Part shown: piece by piece, positions 8,514 through 16,074 of the stretch
Layout of the letters: each line of letters starts with the position of its first letter
How positions within the stretch are numbered: the stretch's first letter is position 1
Assembly (NCBI GenBank): GCA_030428615.1
Contig: JAUIDN010000007.1
Coordinates: forward strand, 78,393 to 142,392
Length of the DNA: 64,000 nt
Source of the DNA: Alphaproteobacteria bacterium
GTDB taxonomy: Bacteria; Pseudomonadota; Alphaproteobacteria; Sphingomonadales; Emcibacteraceae
Reading direction: 5' to 3'
Notes under the pieces: model-generated
Databases searched by the model: none
The model's input: only the letters and a program-made list of their open reading frames with translations
Told to the model about the DNA's origin: nothing
Position numbers and translations under genes: made by a program

Positions 8514-10220
8514 ATGACCAAAAAAAATTTTGTAAAAAGACGTGATGTTTTAAAAACCGTGCCAGTTGGTGCCGCATTTGCAGTAAGCGGCTGTTCGACG
8601 GACAAGGATGCTCAAAACATAGCGCCCGTAACATTTGATCACGGGGTGGCAAGTGGTGACCCGCTTCAGGATCGGGTGATAATCTGGACGCGGGTTAATC
8701 CGGTTGACCCCGCTTTTAAAGGCGAAATAGATGTAACCTGGCAGGTTGCAACGAACGAGGATTTTTCAGACATTTTAAAAAGCGGAAAATTCACAACCAA
8801 CCCAGACAGGGATTTTACCGTCAAGGAAGATGTCACGGGATTGTCCGAAGGAAAAAAATACTATTACCGCTTTTCCGTTGGTGACAAAAAATCGACGGTT
8901 GGAGAGACGAAAACATTAAGATCAGGCGGGCTGGATCCCATTCGCCTCGCTGTTGCGTCATGCTCAAACTACCCTTGGGGATATTTTAACGGGTATCGTT
9001 CCATTGCCGAAACCGGACCGTTCGATGCGGTTATTCATTTGGGCGACTATATATATGAATATGGCGATGGCCAGTATGGTTCACCTAACGCGGAAAAAAT
9101 GGGCCGGTTACTTGATCCGCCACATGAAATACTGACCATTGATGATTACAGACGTCGTTACGCTCAATACCGCGCGGACGAGGATCTTCAGGAAGTGCAT
9201 CGGAAATATCCCTTCATCGTTACGTGGGATGATCATGAATTTGCCAATAATGCCTATATTACGGGGGCCCAGAATCATAGCGAAGATGAAGGCGACTGGC
9301 AAACAAGAAGGCGCGTTGCAACAAAAGTCTATATGGAATGGATGCCGGTTCGTGTCACAAACAGCGAACTGCCGACGGTAAGGTCGTTTGAATTTGGAAA
9401 GCTGGCGACACTTGCGATGCTTGATACGCGAATTGTCGGACGCGAAAGACCACTTGAATATGGTCGTGACGTTGAAATGATTGAAGTTGACGGGCCAAAC
9501 GGTAAAGAAATGAAGCCGGATTATGCTGCGTTTCACAAGCGGTTGGAAACGGAAGAAAGATCACTTCTGGGTAGTGCGCAGGAAGCATGGCTTGATAAAA
9601 CACTGGAAAAATCAAGCAAAGATGGCATTCCCTGGCAAATACTTGGTCAACAAATCATCATGAGTTACCGTCCTGAGCCACCATTATCAAATGTCTTTAC
9701 ACCGGAAGAAATACTCGCTTTACCACCCGGCGAGCAACGCAGCATTAATGTTGCCGAGGAATTTGGCGGTTATTATAACCCGGATGCATGGGACGGATAT
9801 CAACCGGCCCGCCGCCGGGTGTTTGACATGTTTGAAAAATATCCCGGAAACCCAATTGTTCTGACGGGTGATACGCACTGTGGTTGGGCAATGTCACTTA
9901 CAGATAAAAAAGATGGTAAGCATTACGGCGCTGAGTTCGCGGTGCAGGGTGTAACATCACCCGGGCGTGGCGACAGGATTGGTAGAGTTGCGCAAGTGGA
10001 GCAGGCTTACTACGACCATCTGCCGCACATGGCTTATGCCAGCATATTGGGGCGCGGATATATGACGCTTGAAATCAATGCTCATGACACCGTAACCAAT
10101 TGGCATTTCGTATCAACGATTGAAAGCAAGGACTTTACAACGGAAATACGAAAATCCCTGAAATATACCGCTGGGGATTGTGCTGATGGACAAGTGACGC
10201 TGGAGGATGTAACATCCTGA
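8514..10220 (+). CDS. phoD: PhoD-family alkaline phosphatase/phosphodiesterase
   Basis: Exported phosphomonoesterase or phosphodiesterase of the PhoD (PF09423) type, which uses calcium and iron to release phosphate from organic phosphate. The start at 8514 (MTKKNFVKRRDVLK) is chosen over the ATG at 8460 because it has an upstream AGGAAAATCGAGG ribosome site and gives a Tat-like signal (RRDVLK) with a lipobox VSGC just after. The N-terminal FnIII-like domain is followed by the phosphatase domain: GDYIYEYG, VTWDDHEFANN and LTGDTHCGWA carry the metal ligands of this family. The 568-residue length is normal. It is divergent from the PepSY gene across the AT-rich control region, and no Pho box is evident. 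Confidence 0.93.
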   Translation: MTKKNFVKRRDVLKTVPVGAAFAVSGCSTDKDAQNIAPVTFDHGVASGDPLQDRVIIWTRVNPVDPAFKGEIDVTWQVATNEDFSDILKSGKFTTNPDRDFTVKEDVTGLSEGKKYYYRFSVGDKKSTVGETKTLRSGGLDPIRLAVASCSNYPWGYFNGYRSIAETGPFDAVIHLGDYIYEYGDGQYGSPNAEKMGRLLDPPHEILTIDDYRRRYAQYRADEDLQEVHRKYPFIVTWDDHEFANNAYITGAQNHSEDEGDWQTRRRVATKVYMEWMPVRVTNSELPTVRSFEFGKLATLAMLDTRIVGRERPLEYGRDVEMIEVDGPNGKEMKPDYAAFHKRLETEERSLLGSAQEAWLDKTLEKSSKDGIPWQILGQQIIMSYRPEPPLSNVFTPEEILALPPGEQRSINVAEEFGGYYNPDAWDGYQPARRRVFDMFEKYPGNPIVLTGDTHCGWAMSLTDKKDGKHYGAEFAVQGVTSPGRGDRIGRVAQVEQAYYDHLPHMAYASILGRGYMTLEINAHDTVTNWHFVSTIESKDFTTEIRKSLKYTAGDCADGQVTLEDVTS

Positions 10221-10248
10221 ACGACTTTAATCGTTTAAAGGTTTGGGA

Positions 10249-11121
10249 ATGTTAAAAAAAATTATTATCCTTTTCTTTCTGACTGGTTGCGCGGCCTTTG
10301 CGCAACAGTCGGAAACACTGGAAGAATATAGAAATTATCTTCAGGCAGTTTTGAAGACAGCGCCAAATGAACAAGTTGTGTCAGAATTTTATCGACGGTC
10401 ATTTGCCTTTTGGCGGGCCAATAAAATTGACTATAACAACGAGCCGGATAAATTTAGCAGCACAATGGCCCTCTATCATCAGGGGCGCGACAAATTTCCC
10501 CGTGACCGATCAATAAAACTGGATCGCTTTGAAGATACTATCGATATGTTCAGGCGTTTTGACCGCAGGGATAGATTGCCTGACAATCCCATCCTTTTTG
10601 TTGGCAGCTCAAGCATAGTTTTTTGGGAAACGGCGGTGTCATTTCCGGAGTACCCGGTCATTAACCGCGGTTTCGGTGGTGCCAGTCTGCCGGAAATAAT
10701 GTATTATTACGATGATGTCATCAAGAAACATAACCCATCAATGATGGTTGTTTATTGTGATATCGACGTGGAAAATGGAAAATCGCCTGACTTTGCGGTT
10801 GATGCATTTAAAACCCTGATTGAAAAGGTTGAACAGGATTTCTCCGATATTCCGGTTTTACTATTATCCATGAAACCAACATTGGTTGACGATATTCTTG
10901 GAAGAGACGTGCGTAAAAATAAAATGATTACCAATCAGAAACTGAGCGAATATGCCGACAGTAAAAATAATATCTACTATATTGATATTACCACCCCGAT
11001 GATGGCGAATGGAAAATTGAAAGACGATATTTTTATAGCCGACGGAATGCATCTGAACGCCAAGGGCTATACATTGTGGGACCCGGTCATTCGAAAAATG
11101 ATCAACAATATACGAGAGTAA
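10249..11121 (+). CDS. Exported SGNH/GDSL-type hydrolase
   Basis: A 290-residue secreted esterase-like protein. The SGNH blocks are visible: FVGSSSIVFWE (nucleophile Ser block), NRGFGGASLPEIMYY (Gly block), and DGMHLNAKGY near the C-terminus holding the catalytic Asp and His; a typical Asn block GxND is not obvious, so activity is uncertain. The ATG at 10249 is preferred over the in-frame TTG at 10243; the ribosome site AAAGG lies just upstream. The N-terminus (IIILFFLTGCAAFAQQ) fits either a lipoprotein (LTGC) or an AFA-Q signal peptidase I site. It follows phoD by 28 bases and is probably co-transcribed with it. Confidence 0.75.
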   Translation: MLKKIIILFFLTGCAAFAQQSETLEEYRNYLQAVLKTAPNEQVVSEFYRRSFAFWRANKIDYNNEPDKFSSTMALYHQGRDKFPRDRSIKLDRFEDTIDMFRRFDRRDRLPDNPILFVGSSSIVFWETAVSFPEYPVINRGFGGASLPEIMYYYDDVIKKHNPSMMVVYCDIDVENGKSPDFAVDAFKTLIEKVEQDFSDIPVLLLSMKPTLVDDILGRDVRKNKMITNQKLSEYADSKNNIYYIDITTPMMANGKLKDDIFIADGMHLNAKGYTLWDPVIRKMINNIRE

Positions 11122-11181
11122 AATAATGATTTCCCCGGTCGGCGTTGATTTTAGATAAATTTCCAAAGCGGAGATATATTT

Positions 11182-12153
11182 GTGAAAAAGGCCAAAGAAA
11201 AATTTGTTCCCAGTGAAGAACAGATGGCGCTTATGCCGGATGTTTCCGGTAATGATGTCAATGGCCTTGGGGAGACGGAAATCAGGCGCCCATCACCAAT
11301 TTACTGGCAAACACCGGAGCTCACGCCCTTTGGCCCGCTTATGCAATTCTTTGTCGATCGTGCACCGCGGGATGAACATCTTTACAAAACACAAATGAAA
11401 ACCGATGAAATCCGGGCCAGAACAGTGCCGCCGGTTTCAAAAAAGCGGGTTGAAAAGGATGCGGTCGACTGGTCGCAACTGGTTAAGGAAGTTGGTTTTG
11501 AAAGCGGCGCAGTTGCCGTTGGCATCACTAAAATGCGGCCGGAATGGATTATTGATACGTTTGACGTCCCTTATGAAAATGTGGTGACCATTGGGGTTGC
11601 CATGGATTTTGAAAACCTAAAAACGGCACCAGATGTTCCTGCTGCTGCGGAAGTGGTGAAACAATATGGGCGTGCGCATCTTGTGACACATTCTATCGCC
11701 GCATGGATTCACGAACAGGGCTGGAATGCGGTCTCATATGGCGGGTCAAATAATGTGCCCATATTGCTTATTCCGCCGGCCATCGAAAGTGGCCTTGGCG
11801 AACTTGGTAAACATGGCTCGTTGATCAACCGCGAACAGGGTTCCGTTTTGCGTCTGGGCGGCCTGGTAACGGATATGCCGCTGGAATACGATAGTCCGGA
11901 TGAATTTGGTGTGGATGATTTCTGCCTGAACTGTAAAGCCTGCCAGAATGCCTGTCCGCCGGAAGCAATCCACAGTGAAAAGAAAATGGTCCGGGGCATA
12001 GAAAAATGGTATGTGGATTTTGACAAATGCCTACCATATTTTAATGAGCATACGGGCTGCGGGATCTGCCTTGCCGTCTGCCCGTGGAGCAGACCGGGTG
12101 TGCCGGAAAATCTTATTAAAAAGATCGCAAAAAGAAAATATCATAAACTTTAA
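11182..12153 (+). CDS. Reductive-dehalogenase/QueG-like double 4Fe-4S protein
   Basis: A 323-residue cytoplasmic protein beginning at a GTG behind a GGAG ribosome site. Residues about 100-235 resemble the corrinoid-binding region of reductive dehalogenases and QueG (ESGLGELGKHGSLI, then VLRLGGLVTDMPL). Residues about 247-310 hold two 4Fe-4S sets: CLNCKACQNACP and a later Cys plus GCGICLAVCPW. There is no Tat signal and no membrane anchor gene beside it, unlike respiratory RdhA. It is shorter than typical RdhA (about 450) and close to QueG (about 340-380), but lacks the C-terminal HEAT repeats of QueG. Substrate unknown. The 3' end overlaps the convergent TonB receptor gene by four bases. Confidence 0.78.
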   Translation: MKKAKEKFVPSEEQMALMPDVSGNDVNGLGETEIRRPSPIYWQTPELTPFGPLMQFFVDRAPRDEHLYKTQMKTDEIRARTVPPVSKKRVEKDAVDWSQLVKEVGFESGAVAVGITKMRPEWIIDTFDVPYENVVTIGVAMDFENLKTAPDVPAAAEVVKQYGRAHLVTHSIAAWIHEQGWNAVSYGGSNNVPILLIPPAIESGLGELGKHGSLINREQGSVLRLGGLVTDMPLEYDSPDEFGVDDFCLNCKACQNACPPEAIHSEKKMVRGIEKWYVDFDKCLPYFNEHTGCGICLAVCPWSRPGVPENLIKKIAKRKYHKL

Positions 12154-14174
12154 AATGATCCTTTGAGCCGAATTCTAAAGCGTTTATCATAAAATTGCTC
12201 TCTATCTTCAATAAATGAAATTAACCCAGACGCCCGATTGGGATCATAAACCGTTCGCAGCCGGTCCTCATTGGCGTTAACCAGATTATCCACGGATCCG
12301 ATCAGCACCAGACCATCAAATATTCGGTAATTGATGCTAAAGCTTATATACAAACGATCATGATCTGATTGGATAAACTGGTCTATCAGTTTATTTTGGG
12401 TTGGCCCATAATACCAAAACTGAAAGCTGTAACCGAGACCCATTTTTTCAAAATCCTGCCTTAAAATACCCGTTGCGACATATTTTTCTGTGTCATTAAA
12501 AATGCGCTTTTCATCGGTAAACGCATCCGTGGTCTGTGTATCGAAATATTCAAACTGACCGTCAAGAACGAGATTTTCAAGTCCGATGAAGCCAAATTTA
12601 AGACTGGTGCTGACACCTATCGTGTTTCGTGTGGCAGTACCCACATTACCGACACCGGCAATATTAGGTCCGACTTCAATAAATTCAATATGATCAGATA
12701 TTCTTTCATGTTTCAGGCTTAGTTTAATGTGTCCTTGGTCGTTGGATAGTTTGCGTTCGTAGGACGTTTCAAACATCCATGTTTTCTCAGGGACCAAATC
12801 CCGATTACCGCCGATTAGGGTATTATCATCGTTGATGGACGATGCAAAATCATTGAAATCAAGTTGCGATACATCCCGTCTGATTGAAAACTGAAATTGG
12901 TTTTTCTTCGTGGGCTTATACCTTAGATCAAAAGAAGGTTTTAAATATGAAAATGACTTAGAGCGATCACCATTCTCCCTTTCCTGGGTAATTTTGGAAT
13001 ATTCAAATTTAATCTCGCTATCGAATTGAATTTGCGGGTTAAGCGAAGTGGAGTAGTTTATAAAACTCTCGTTCCGTGTTTCCCTAACGGTCACCATATT
13101 TGCCGGGTCCAGTCCCGCGGTAACGCGGTTAAGGCTTAATTCATTTCCAAATCCGATCTCCCCAACATTATTTAAAGTTGCTGTTATAGATGGTCGGAAA
13201 ATCGTTTCGACGGCATCACTTTCAAAGGTCGTATCGCTGTCAACCGATGGCATCTCAGCGTCAATCAAAGCGTCGCGAACTTGACGGGTTTTGGTGTTTG
13301 ACCGTGAAAAAAGGCCGATAATTTTATAGTGCCAATTTGATGAAAAGCGCCCGGCATAATCGCCGCCGGCTTCGAAGCCGGGTTTGTCGGTGTTGATCTG
13401 AAGCAGCGATGAGCCGTTGAGTACACTTTCTCCGTCAGGGTTAAATTCTGCAACCTGACCATTCCAGTCGTTTGAAGACCGTGATTTGCTTGTTTTGATG
13501 TTCAATCTTAATTGATCTGTCTCGGAAACGCGGTATGCGATATTGGCTGATAACGATCTATCATGAAAATATTGCTCTCCAACATCGCTGATGAACCTTA
13601 TTTTCCTTTGTTCATCGTTTAAAATAGTGTCATTGCGAAATTCATCGGTAATATATCCGGATTGCGCGGCCTCAATAAAATAATCGACACGTCCCGCGCT
13701 ACCGCTATAGGAAACTGAACCAAGTGGAAACAGCCGCCCACCCGGCAAAATACGTGTTCCGATATCAAATGTGCCGCTACCGCTATTCTCCTCCGCTACG
13801 AGCACGACGTTTAATAAGGATTCCTGGCTTGAAATCTTAATATCCGGTGAACTGCCACGAATGATTTCGATGCGAAGCACCCGGTCCGCTGAAATACGCC
13901 CAAGAGCGGCTTCACTGTCAATGTTTTTTCCTGATAGCCTTTTTCCGTTGATAAGAACACCATCGTCATTATTTGCAAAACCCCGATCGTTATTGTCATC
14001 ATTTCGACTGAGAATAACCTGACCTCCGGGTATTTTTGTCGCAAGATCAAGCGCTGTTACAACATTAACGATCTGTGATAAATAATGTTTATCATAAACG
14101 GTGACGGCACCTTCCTGTGCGGACGCGATGGGGGCGAACAAAAAAATAAGAAGACCGACAGGTCCGATACGCAT
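12150..14174 (-). CDS. TonB-dependent outer-membrane receptor
   Basis: A 674-residue outer-membrane receptor. A signal peptide ends at ASAQE, followed by a plug domain (residues about 20-130: GVLINGKRLSGKNID, then VLRIEIIRGSSP) and a beta-barrel of alternating strands to the C-terminal ...RIRLKGSF, which ends in Phe as outer-membrane barrels do. It is at the short end for this family. The gene follows a membrane LytTR regulator on the same strand (91 bases apart), so regulator and receptor are probably one unit. Nothing shows the ligand. The start has a good GGAG site. The 3' end overlaps the convergent iron-sulfur gene by four bases. Confidence 0.88.
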   Translation of the reverse strand: MRIGPVGLLIFLFAPIASAQEGAVTVYDKHYLSQIVNVVTALDLATKIPGGQVILSRNDDNNDRGFANNDDGVLINGKRLSGKNIDSEAALGRISADRVLRIEIIRGSSPDIKISSQESLLNVVLVAEENSGSGTFDIGTRILPGGRLFPLGSVSYSGSAGRVDYFIEAAQSGYITDEFRNDTILNDEQRKIRFISDVGEQYFHDRSLSANIAYRVSETDQLRLNIKTSKSRSSNDWNGQVAEFNPDGESVLNGSSLLQINTDKPGFEAGGDYAGRFSSNWHYKIIGLFSRSNTKTRQVRDALIDAEMPSVDSDTTFESDAVETIFRPSITATLNNVGEIGFGNELSLNRVTAGLDPANMVTVRETRNESFINYSTSLNPQIQFDSEIKFEYSKITQERENGDRSKSFSYLKPSFDLRYKPTKKNQFQFSIRRDVSQLDFNDFASSINDDNTLIGGNRDLVPEKTWMFETSYERKLSNDQGHIKLSLKHERISDHIEFIEVGPNIAGVGNVGTATRNTIGVSTSLKFGFIGLENLVLDGQFEYFDTQTTDAFTDEKRIFNDTEKYVATGILRQDFEKMGLGYSFQFWYYGPTQNKLIDQFIQSDHDRLYISFSINYRIFDGLVLIGSVDNLVNANEDRLRTVYDPNRASGLISFIEDREQFYDKRFRIRLKGSF

Positions 14175-14264
14175 AACGGTTTCTCCAACAGAAATATTGG
14201 AAAAAGCATAACCACACCGGAGGTTTGTGAAAGGGCATTGCAGCGAAGAGGTTATTTGATGCAG

Positions 14265-15071
14265 TTAACGGGGATTAAATTGGTGTCGATTAAAAAATTC
14301 CTCAATCTTCTTGCGACCGTCTTTGCTGACAGGTCGCGTAACATCATTCTTAAGGCGTACCAGATATTTGCTGTTTTCTGCCTTTTCAATTGATGTGATA
14401 AAGTTAAGCCGCACGATGGTTGATCGATGAACTCTTGAAAATTGTTCTTTAGGCAATGTTTCTTCAAACGAACTTAACGATTGACGAACAAGATAGTTTT
14501 CGTCATTTGTATGAACCCGGCAGCAATAATCCTCAGCCTCAATCCATTCGATATTATCAATGGCAACGGATGATTGGCGCCCGGTGGTTTTTAAAAGCAG
14601 GTAATTCGGGCGATTATCGTGCTGTGTTCCTTTTTCCGGCGTAACACCAAGAAGTTGACGAAGAGCGAACACACCAAGCAGTAGCCAGTAATACAGAAAA
14701 TCAATAATCGTCCACATAATGAAAAAGAATAAAAAGGCTCCATATCTTGTGTTTTCAGCCTCAAGAAACGGGCTAAAGTTGCTGCTGATGATAAAAAACC
14801 AGCCGGCGTGAATGGTCAGGATGAGAAAACAGAGCAGCCCGTGGCGCGCAATCCACAAGGGGATCGGCTGTTCTACGATTGGATGGCGATGATCAAATTT
14901 ATTCAAAATCTGCCCGAACAGAACCCATGGTCCCCACACCCCTGTTTGCCAGATCAGGACACTGATGAACGGCTCCGCGTATGGTGCTGGTAATACGCGA
15001 ACATAAATTATGAGCGAGAACGCAACGATGATTAAAATGGTGCCGATTAAAACAATCTGGAAACGGCTCAT
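14265..15071 (-). CDS. Membrane-anchored LytTR-family transcription regulator
   Basis: A 268-residue protein with four hydrophobic helices in residues 1-140 and a C-terminal LytTR DNA-binding domain from about 165 (SSVAIDNIEWIEAEDYCCRV; then FSRVHRSTIVRLNFI and RPVSKDGRKKIEEFF). It has no receiver domain, so the signal is presumably sensed by the membrane part rather than by phosphorylation. The ribosome site AAGGGAT precedes the ATG. It lies upstream of, and on the same strand as, the TonB-dependent receptor, which is a likely target of its control. Confidence 0.9.
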   Translation of the reverse strand: MSRFQIVLIGTILIIVAFSLIIYVRVLPAPYAEPFISVLIWQTGVWGPWVLFGQILNKFDHRHPIVEQPIPLWIARHGLLCFLILTIHAGWFFIISSNFSPFLEAENTRYGAFLFFFIMWTIIDFLYYWLLLGVFALRQLLGVTPEKGTQHDNRPNYLLLKTTGRQSSVAIDNIEWIEAEDYCCRVHTNDENYLVRQSLSSFEETLPKEQFSRVHRSTIVRLNFITSIEKAENSKYLVRLKNDVTRPVSKDGRKKIEEFFNRHQFNPR

Positions 15072-15155
15072 GATTTATCCCTTCACAGATGCTCTAAAAT
15101 AGTCGTTCATAACAGCTGCTTTTAGCATAAAAGTAAAAAAACATACTCCGTGCTA

Positions 15156-15605
15156 TTAATTTGGTGGCGGATTAAGGCTGAAGGAATCAACCACTATTTT
15201 CCATTCGCCTGTTTCCTGCCGTTTCCAGATGGAAGCATATTTGCCATGCTGTTTTTTTATGGTCCCGTCATCCTGCTTTGTATTTATGGAAAAAAGTCCC
15301 CAAGTGTATCCCATATCGCCTGAAATGTCGCCAGCCTCCGGTTCCCAGGTAACAGTCGTATTGGGTTTGTCACCGGCATCACGAAGGACCGCTTCCAATC
15401 CCACCTTCGGCGCTTCGCCTGGGGGCAGCGTGACCGCGTCCTCTGCCAGATATTTGGCAAATGCATTATAGGTGCCATGTTCTAATCGGTATTTCACAAA
15501 TTCCCGATCAAGGGCAAAAAGCATTTTCACACTGTCTTTTTCCTGGGCCATTGCGGTGATGGGCATGATAAAGATCGCCGCGAGAATAAATTTTACCAGT
15601 CGCAT
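15156..15605 (-). CDS. Exported SnoaL/DUF4440-like protein
   Basis: A 149-residue protein starting at the ATG at 15605, directly behind AAAGGAGAAGAAA; a longer frame from 15656 lacks a ribosome site. A signal peptide (ILAAIFIMPITAMAQ) is followed by an NTF2-like fold of the SnoaL/DUF4440 kind: AKYLAEDAVTLPPGEAPKVG, then GDMGYTWGLFS and YASIWKRQETGEWKIVVDSF. Such proteins are small ligand-binding or isomerase-like domains; here no catalytic role can be assigned. It stands 84 bases from the LytTR gene and its 5' side faces the mini-ORF locus. Confidence 0.75.
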   Translation of the reverse strand: MRLVKFILAAIFIMPITAMAQEKDSVKMLFALDREFVKYRLEHGTYNAFAKYLAEDAVTLPPGEAPKVGLEAVLRDAGDKPNTTVTWEPEAGDISGDMGYTWGLFSINTKQDDGTIKKQHGKYASIWKRQETGEWKIVVDSFSLNPPPN

Positions 15606-15713
15606 TTTCTTCTCCTTTAATATGGTGTGATGGTTGACGTTAACATAATAATTCACTCAAACAACACACGATTTTAAAAGGGTATGGCTGAATTATGGTT
15701 AACGGCTACTGCC

Positions 15714-15741
15714 TTGACAAACCTCGTTCAAATGGTACCAT
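15714..15741 (+). promoter_or_regulatory. Sigma-70-type promoter of the mini-ORF unit
   Basis: TTGACA (15714-15719), 16-base spacer, TACCAT (15736-15741). The -35 is a perfect consensus and the -10 keeps T, A and final T. Transcription should start near 15748, about 37 bases before the first mini-ORF. Confidence 0.6.
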
Positions 15742-15743
15742 TT
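15730..15743. promoter_or_regulatory. 14-base perfect palindrome over the -10 box
   Basis: AAATGGTACCATTT is its own reverse complement and covers the -10 hexamer of the mini-ORF promoter. Its position suits a repressor operator. A TGGTACCA centre is compatible with LacI- or GntR-type sites, but no regulator of either family is present in the window. Confidence 0.5.
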
Positions 15744-15784
15744 TTCGTGAGTATATTGTTATTGGGCAAAAAAGGGAGGATAAA

Positions 15785-15805
15785 ATGAGCGGTGCAATAA
15801 ATTAA
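15785..15805 (+). CDS. Mini-ORF 1, hexapeptide MSGAIN
   Basis: Seven codons including the stop: ATG AGC GGT GCA ATA AAT TAA. An AGGGAGGA ribosome site ends four bases before the ATG, among the strongest in the window. It encodes MSGAIN. A second, similar mini-ORF follows 69 bases later; the shared MSGA is encoded with different third bases for Ser and Gly, which points to selection on the peptide rather than on the DNA. Function unknown: it could be a signalling peptide, a translation-control minigene or a leader peptide. Confidence 0.5.
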   Translation: MSGAIN

Positions 15806-15874
15806 GGTTGGAAGTATCCACCAATATATCTATTAAAAAACAATCATTTATCAACAAAGTAAAAGGAGTAGACA

Positions 15875-15895
15875 ATGAGTGGCGCAGTTACTTAA
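15875..15895 (+). CDS. Mini-ORF 2, hexapeptide MSGAVT
   Basis: Seven codons including the stop: ATG AGT GGC GCA GTT ACT TAA. The ribosome site AAAAGGAG sits at the expected distance. It encodes MSGAVT, sharing MSGA and a following branched aliphatic residue with mini-ORF 1. The hairpin at 15903-15917 and the terminator at 15939-15988 follow immediately, so no larger gene is translated from this unit unless transcription reads through to the penicillin-acylase gene. Confidence 0.5.
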   Translation: MSGAVT

Positions 15896-15902
15896 TATTC
15901 AG

Positions 15903-15917
15903 TCTAACTAAGTTAGA
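15903..15917 (+). other. Small hairpin after mini-ORF 2
   Basis: TCTAAC-TAA-GTTAGA, a perfect 6-base-pair stem with a 3-base loop, starting eight bases after the mini-ORF 2 stop codon. It has no T-run, so it is not itself a terminator. Confidence 0.4.
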
Positions 15918-15938
15918 AAACGAATCTTTAACAAAAAA

Positions 15939-15988
15939 ACACCCTGGAAAATATGGTTAACGCTTATCTTTTCAGGGTGTGTTTTTTT
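15939..15988 (+). terminator. Intrinsic terminator of the mini-ORF unit
   Basis: The stem pairs 15939-15950 (ACACCCTGGAAA) with 15969-15980 (TTTCAGGGTGT plus one base), with an 18-base loop, then a run of seven T at 15982-15988. A matching A-run on the 5' side lets it work in both directions. The loop contains the second copy of TATGGTTAACG. Confidence 0.8.
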
Positions 15989-16014
15989 GTCTTTGACCAA
16001 ATAGCATGACCTGT

Positions 16015-16044
16015 TTGACACATGGCTTGTTTCCTGCTTATTGT
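16015..16044 (+). promoter_or_regulatory. Candidate promoter of the penicillin-acylase gene
   Basis: TTGACA (16015-16020), 18-base spacer, TATTGT (16039-16044), 31 bases before the ATG at 16075. Because it lies after the terminator, the acylase gene need not depend on read-through from the mini-ORF unit. Confidence 0.45.
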
Positions 16045-16074
16045 CTAGTCTGTAATAAATATTGGGAGAATGTT

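Larger units (their letters stand above)
15606..16074. other. 469-base region without a conventional gene, carrying a compact mini-ORF transcription unit
   Basis: Contents in order: a perfect 11-base direct repeat TATGGTTAACG (15694-15704 and 15952-15962), a strong promoter (15714-15741) overlapped by a 14-base palindrome, two 21-base ORFs with strong ribosome sites, a small hairpin, an intrinsic terminator (15939-15988), and then a separate promoter for the penicillin-acylase gene. The unit would give a transcript of about 240 bases. Confidence 0.65.

Noticed and set aside
15939..16074. Leader-peptide attenuation of the penicillin-acylase gene by the mini-ORFs
   Set aside because: A separate promoter-like sequence follows the terminator, no anti-terminator structure is evident, and the peptides lack a run of one regulating amino acid. 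Not excluded, but not the best reading.
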